Shown piece after piece: positions 60,203 to 64,000 of a stretch of DNA of 64,000 nt; position 1 is the stretch's first letter; each line of letters begins with the position of its first letter. The DNA lies in the NCBI GenBank assembly GCA_934700615.1, contig CAKUXR010000007.1, positions 47,076-111,075 on the forward strand, in the 5' to 3' direction. Origin of the DNA: an uncultured Bacteroidales bacterium. GTDB taxonomy: Bacteria > Bacteroidota > Bacteroidia > Bacteroidales > UBA932. A model generated the notes under the pieces. It saw only the letters and a list, made by a program, of their open reading frames with translations, was not told the DNA's origin and ran no database searches. A program made the translations under genes and the position numbers.

Positions 60203-61705
60203 ATGGTGAATTATCAGTTTACGGACGGAACCATCTGCGCTCCTGCCACGATTCCCGGCACGGGTGCAATTTCCATCATACGAGTCAGCGGTAAAGAAGC
60301 ATTGACAATCGCGGACAAAATCATTCATCTTTCAGGTGATTCTTTGGCTGAAACCGAGGGTTATCGCTTGCGCTACGGGACGATTTTCGGGGCTGACGGC
60401 AGCGTGCTGGACAATGTGATAGTCAGCGTGTTCCGTGCGCCGCACTCCTACACCGGCGAGAATTCGGTGGAGATTTCCTGCCATGCCTCCAGGTTCATTG
60501 TCAATGCTATCCTCGAGCTTCTTGTCAATGCCGGTGCGCGTATTGCGGCTCCCGGTGAGTTCACGCGTCGCGCTTTTGTCAATGGCAAGATGGATCTTGC
60601 TCAGGCTGAAGCTGTTGCGGATGTCATCGCGTCTCAGAGCGCGGCTTCGCACAAGGTGGCGATGAACCAGCTGAAGGGCGGTTTTTCGTCCGAACTGAAG
60701 AGTCTTCGAGGGAAACTTCTGACGATGACTTCCCTACTGGAGCTGGAACTTGATTTCGGGGAGGAGGATGTGGAGTTTGCAAGCCGTTCAGAACTGGGGG
60801 CTCTGGTCAATGAGGCATTATCCCATATCGACCGACTGACCGATTCTTTCAGCCGGGGCAATGCCATCAAAAACGGTGTTCCCGTGGCAATCGTCGGTGC
60901 GACCAATACCGGCAAGAGTACGCTGATGAATGCGCTTCTCGGCGAGGACCGAGCGATTGTTTCCGATATTGCCGGCACGACACGTGATACCATAGAGGAG
61001 ACGCTGAATCTTGGCGGCGTAATGTTCCGTTTCATCGATACTGCCGGTATCCGCGAGACTGACGAGGTAGTCGAAAAGATCGGTATCGAAAGGACGTTCA
61101 AGAAGATGGATGAGGCGTCTATCGTTCTGGGTATGACCGACTTGTCCCGCGGAGAGGATTCTGTTCTGGCCGATGCCGAGTATATTTTCAATAAGGTCAA
61201 TGCTTGTGAGTCCGGGCGTGAGTTTTTGCTGCTGGTCAACAAGTGTGATGTGGATGAAAGTGAGTCATTGGTGGCCGGTGATGGTCATGTCGCAGGTTAT
61301 GCTGTGGCTGGTTTTGAGGGCGGTCATGTCGATAAGGCCGGGAAGCTGGCGAGAATAGAAGCCGCCTTGCGCGAGAAAGGCATCCCCATCAAGGTGATTC
61401 CGATATCAGCGAAAACTGGCGACGGTCTGACCGCATTGACAGAAGCCCTAGCCGAAATCGGCCGCCGGATTACGGGCGACACCGATGAGACCCTGGTGAC
61501 GAATATCCGCCATTATGAGGCGCTTGTCCGTGCCGCAACTGCCCTCGGGCGTGTCCAAGAAGGTCTCCAGGTGGCGACGCTGCCGCCGGATCTGATCGCG
61601 CAGGACCTTCGCGAGGCGCTGTATCATCTGGGGGAAATCGTCGGGGAGATAAGCACGGAGGAAGTTTTGGGGAATATTTTTCGGAAATTTTGCATCGGGA
61701 AATAA
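60203..61705 (+). CDS. mnmE: tRNA uridine-5-carboxymethylaminomethyl modification GTPase MnmE
   Basis: 500 residues. An N-terminal formyl-tetrahydrofolate-like domain (CAPATIPGTGAISIIRVSG) is followed by a G domain with P-loop GATNTGKST (about 230-238), switch region DIAGTTRDTIE and NKCD. The C-terminal helical domain ends with FRKFCIGK, whose Cys498 is typical for MnmE. It modifies wobble uridines with MnmG. Start 5 bp after bcp. The last 18 bp (61688-61705) encode FCIGK-stop, the same peptide as the target of SGI1-type integrases. Confidence 0.97.
   Translation: MVNYQFTDGTICAPATIPGTGAISIIRVSGKEALTIADKIIHLSGDSLAETEGYRLRYGTIFGADGSVLDNVIVSVFRAPHSYTGENSVEISCHASRFIVNAILELLVNAGARIAAPGEFTRRAFVNGKMDLAQAEAVADVIASQSAASHKVAMNQLKGGFSSELKSLRGKLLTMTSLLELELDFGEEDVEFASRSELGALVNEALSHIDRLTDSFSRGNAIKNGVPVAIVGATNTGKSTLMNALLGEDRAIVSDIAGTTRDTIEETLNLGGVMFRFIDTAGIRETDEVVEKIGIERTFKKMDEASIVLGMTDLSRGEDSVLADAEYIFNKVNACESGREFLLLVNKCDVDESESLVAGDGHVAGYAVAGFEGGHVDKAGKLARIEAALREKGIPIKVIPISAKTGDGLTALTEALAEIGRRITGDTDETLVTNIRHYEALVRAATALGRVQEGLQVATLPPDLIAQDLREALYHLGEIVGEISTEEVLGNIFRKFCIGK
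61688..61705 (+). mobile_element. Candidate attachment site at the 3' end of mnmE
   Basis: The last 18 bases of mnmE encode FCIGK-stop. In SGI1 and relatives this 18-bp end of trmE/mnmE is the attB core, so a recombinase gene beginning 198 bp downstream and pointing away is suggestive. No second copy was found to the window's end, so the other border is outside the window. This is inference by analogy. Confidence 0.5.
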
Positions 61706-61836
61706 GATGTGAAATCATATGGAAATCCCTGAAAACAAGACTTTTCAAATATCCTTATAAGTTACTAACTCATAGATACTTAACACCAAATTAAGGCAAA
61801 AGCCATATTTCAGTAAATTTCACTACAAATCAAATA

Positions 61837-61866
61837 GGTGGACAATTTCAGTTGATATTGTCCACC
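61837..61866. promoter_or_regulatory. Perfect inverted repeat over the integrase promoter
   Basis: GGTGGACAAT (61837-61846) and ATTGTCCACC (61857-61866) are a 10-bp perfect inverted repeat with a 10-bp centre. It overlaps the -33 TTG and ends 8 bp before the -7 element. This position suits a repressor site, or a recombinase arm-type site. Confidence 0.65.
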
Positions 61867-61882
61867 GTATTTTGTAACTTTG
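61852..61882 (+). promoter_or_regulatory. Promoter of the integrase gene
   Basis: TTG (61852-61854), 20-bp spacer, TAACTTTG (61875-61882). The ATG at 61904 is 21 bp further. Confidence 0.65.
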
Positions 61883-61903
61883 TTAGCGTTAACAATTGAT
61901 ATT

Positions 61904-63271
61904 ATGGCTAAAGTTTACTTATCCCTTTCAACCCGTCTTCAGAAGGACACAGGCAAGGCCGAAGTCCTTCTGAGGTACCGCAATACGCGTGCTGTAGGTC
62001 AGCGCGCACACTCGCACGTTTACTTGAATCCGAAGTTCTTCGTGGACGGAGAAATCGTCATCAAGAACAGAATCATCACACCAGAGGTGCAGGAAGCTCG
62101 CGAAGCAAAACTAGCCGTGGACAGAATTGTCACCCAACTCATAGAACAAGGCGACAAGAAAGCCATCGATGACTTCGCCGAAGGCTGGGCTCAAGAAACC
62201 GTGGACAGACTCCTCTTCCCCGAGAGATTCAAAGCACCCGAGCCGGACAAACACTACTTCGGAGACAGGACAGAGGACTTCCTCAAATTCAAGAAAATCT
62301 CCCATCAGCGTCACCAGAGTTACAAGATCATCTTTGACATCGTACACCGCTACGAACTCTACACCGGCAAACCAATCAACCTTGATGAAGCCACTGGAGA
62401 CACCCTAGTATCTCTCGCCAAATTCTTCAAGGACGAGCACAGCTTCTTTGTACAAAAGAAAGAGAAGTACCGCACCATTCTCGTTCCTAACAAAAAATAC
62501 AAATATGTCTGGGATAACTCAAGCCACGAGAAGGCACCTAAACAGCGCTCCGACAACGCCATCGTCACATATATGAGCGCAGTCCGCGCCTACTGGCTCT
62601 GGTGCATCGACATGGGCTACACACAGAACAACCCATTTCGCAAATACACCGTAGGCTCCCAGAAGTACGGCACTCCTTTCTACCTCACCACTGAGGAAAG
62701 GGATATTCTTTTCAAGACAAATCTAAAATCCAAGAAAGAAGTAGAACTTGCGCGAGATATTTTCGTATTTCAATGCTACATCGGCTGCCGAATCAGCGAC
62801 CTGATGTCATTCACCGCTGACAACATCGTAAAGACCGAAAACGGCACCGCAATCCAGTACATCCCTAGCAAAACCAAAGAAGAGCAGCCACGCGTTGTAA
62901 AGGTGTACCTCTCGCCTACCGCCATTGAAATCCTTGAGCGCAATCAAGGCAAGTCATCACGAGGACTCTTCCCTTATGTGTCAACCGCAAAACTCAACGA
63001 CCTTATCAAAGAGGCATTGAAAGAGGCCGGCATAAACAGAGTGGTCACAATCATGAACCCAGTAACCAAGCAGCCAGAGCAGCATCCGATAAGCGAAGTC
63101 GCCAGTTCTCACATGGCCAGACGCACCTTTATCGGCAACCTCTACAAGAAAGTCAAAGACCCTAACCTCGTCGGAAAACTTTCCGGCCATTGCGAAGGAT
63201 CGAAGGCATTTGCACGCTACCGTGACATCGATGACGACATGATTCGCGAGATGACTAATTTGCTAGACTAA
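61904..63271 (+). CDS. Tyrosine-type site-specific recombinase (integrase)
   Basis: 455 residues from the ATG at 61904; the open frame begins at 61880, inside the -7 element. An N-terminal Arm-like part (about 1-110, with KVYLSLSTRLQKDTG) and a SAM-like core-binding part (about 120-260) precede the catalytic domain. Catalytic residues are Arg near 296 (GCRISDL), Lys in PSKTKEEQ, His/Arg near 403/406 in SSHMARRTF, His near 428 in LSGHCEG and nucleophile Tyr near 439 in ARYRDID. It probably moves the element that begins after mnmE. A terminator hairpin follows. The gene contains none of the common CATTGAC/GTCAATG heptamers. Confidence 0.92.
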   Translation: MAKVYLSLSTRLQKDTGKAEVLLRYRNTRAVGQRAHSHVYLNPKFFVDGEIVIKNRIITPEVQEAREAKLAVDRIVTQLIEQGDKKAIDDFAEGWAQETVDRLLFPERFKAPEPDKHYFGDRTEDFLKFKKISHQRHQSYKIIFDIVHRYELYTGKPINLDEATGDTLVSLAKFFKDEHSFFVQKKEKYRTILVPNKKYKYVWDNSSHEKAPKQRSDNAIVTYMSAVRAYWLWCIDMGYTQNNPFRKYTVGSQKYGTPFYLTTEERDILFKTNLKSKKEVELARDIFVFQCYIGCRISDLMSFTADNIVKTENGTAIQYIPSKTKEEQPRVVKVYLSPTAIEILERNQGKSSRGLFPYVSTAKLNDLIKEALKEAGINRVVTIMNPVTKQPEQHPISEVASSHMARRTFIGNLYKKVKDPNLVGKLSGHCEGSKAFARYRDIDDDMIREMTNLLD

Positions 63272-63290
63272 TTGTAAATCATAAAATTAG

Positions 63291-63323
63291 CCTCCGGTGT
63301 TGAAAAGATACCGGAGGATTTTT
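63291..63323 (+). terminator. Rho-independent terminator of the integrase gene
   Basis: CCTCCGGT (63291-63298) pairs perfectly with ACCGGAGG (63310-63317) across an 11-nt loop, followed by ATTTTTC. It lies 20 bp after the integrase stop codon. Confidence 0.88.
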
Positions 63324-63386
63324 CATTGTTACAGATATGTGTAATATAGTTATTTCGTAAATTCGTAATGAATTTCACAGGACATT

Positions 63387-64000
63387 ATGGATGAATGCTT
63401 TTCGCTACTGCGCCTATGGAAGGCGGAGAAGGACCTTATTCTCTACTTCAATGAGCTGAACACATATCACGACCTATTACAAGGAAGCTTAGACGATTAT
63501 GACCAGGAAGACAAAGAACTCTTGGCCATTGATATTGATAATGCCTTAACCGCAATTTCTGACCGCTTTTCCATAGAACAAACAGAATCTGAAGAACATG
63601 TCAGCGCTGAACAGGCCAAGAATCATATTAAAGCACTTCACGACTACATCATAAGCACAGCGGACCTTGCCTTTGCTACTGACATTGTCGAAGCCGACCC
63701 CATCTTTGCCGACGTCCAGAAATTCCTGACCAAATATGCCCGCAAAATCAAGAAGCCCTGTCGCAGCTTCCAAATCATCGACGCAATCAAAGAAAACATC
63801 TACGACATAATCGCCTGGGCTGAACTCCAGTACGTCCATCAAAACATGGACATACATTCAGTAATCTCTTCCAGAACAAGCTCAGCTGTCATGATAATCA
63901 CCCGTAATCCAGAGTCCGACAATACTCACGAGCTAGCAAAAGACGGCATCGACTCAACCAAAGCATTCCGCAGCTGCTTCACCAAAGAATTCGACGGATA
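63387..64000 (+). CDS. Unrecognised protein, truncated by the window end
   Basis: From the ATG at 63387 a frame stays open for at least 204 codons to the end of the window. It starts MDECFSLLRLWKAEKDLILY and continues as a mostly helical, acidic, soluble protein; a KKPCRSFQIIDAIKENIYDI block is in the middle. It has no signal peptide and no membrane segment, and I cannot place it in a family. The ATG is 115 bp after the integrase stop and has no clear -7 element. An ATG at 63369 stops after eight codons. It is the first cargo gene of the putative island. The antisense frame at 63546-63857 is a shadow. Confidence 0.65.
   Translation, partial: MDECFSLLRLWKAEKDLILYFNELNTYHDLLQGSLDDYDQEDKELLAIDIDNALTAISDRFSIEQTESEEHVSAEQAKNHIKALHDYIISTADLAFATDIVEADPIFADVQKFLTKYARKIKKPCRSFQIIDAIKENIYDIIAWAELQYVHQNMDIHSVISSRTSSAVMIITRNPESDNTHELAKDGIDSTKAFRSCFTKEFDG

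Noticed and set aside
61706..61836. tRNA gene as the integration target of the integrase
   Set aside because: No cloverleaf or tRNA-like sequence was found; the mnmE 3' end is the better candidate.
1..64000. CRISPR array, insertion sequence, rRNA or tRNA genes
   Set aside because: No spaced direct repeats of CRISPR type, no transposase gene, and no sequences resembling rRNA or tRNA were found by eye.

Overview
The window looks like a chromosomal segment of a Bacteroidales bacterium (phylum Bacteroidota). Three things point there. First, lineage-typical genes: type III glutamine synthetase, DUF3467, DUF3276 (PUR-like), DUF5606, a long NusB, and a nucleoside kinase with a ThrRS-like N-terminus. 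Second, many intergenic regions carry the Bacteroidota -7 promoter element TAnnTTTG. Third, Shine-Dalgarno sequences are mostly missing. I cannot assign a family or species. I saw no rRNA, tRNA, CRISPR array or insertion sequence.

Layout, left part. Positions 1-6210 are a leftward run: valS, a 4HBT thioesterase, tatA, tatC, an ABC-F ATPase and the start of an M19 dipeptidase that leaves the window. A rightward group follows (6363-8508): DUF3467, a KDO-8-P phosphatase, Maf and an outer-membrane beta-barrel protein. Then come a leftward group (rRNA methyltransferase, 3'-5' exonuclease, lipoprotein) and glnN. Next is a mixed metabolic region: aminotransferase, alpha/beta hydrolase, C1 peptidase with pssA, rubrerythrin, membrane-anchored GH25 lysozyme, serine deaminase, aromatic amino acid lyase, gapA, surE, lpxB, a SulP transporter, a ThrE-type exporter, upp, the nucleoside kinase and an SGNH hydrolase.

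Middle and right. A membrane-bound LytTR regulator at 32230 sits behind repeated GTGACNAAA sites. The leftward cluster nusB-yajC-ybbR-coaE-DUF5606-rimO follows (38778-34006). The rightward group 39391-45108 holds an MTA/SAH-type deaminase, purine nucleoside phosphorylase, NAD synthetase and a membrane-spanning TPR-HTH regulator. The one long non-coding gap (45109-45644) appears to encode a structured small RNA. After it come the anaerobic glycerol-3-phosphate dehydrogenase operon glpABC, a pseudouridine synthase, a secreted protein, a PaaK-like ligase, a 1593-residue exonuclease/RecQ/UvrD fusion, a MATE exporter, bcp and mnmE.

Right edge. A tyrosine recombinase starts 198 bp downstream of the mnmE stop codon. 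The mnmE 3' end encodes FCIGK-stop, the segment SGI1-type islands use as attachment site. The integrase promoter overlaps a perfect inverted repeat, and an unrecognised gene follows and runs off the window. I read 61706-64000 as the first end of a genomic island.

The strongest leads for new biology are the repeated operator in front of the LytTR regulator, the candidate RNA at about 45275-45448, the island boundary at mnmE, the three-enzyme helicase fusion, and a striking excess of the heptamer CATTGAC/GTCAATG across the chromosomal part of the window. All counts and alignments were made by eye.
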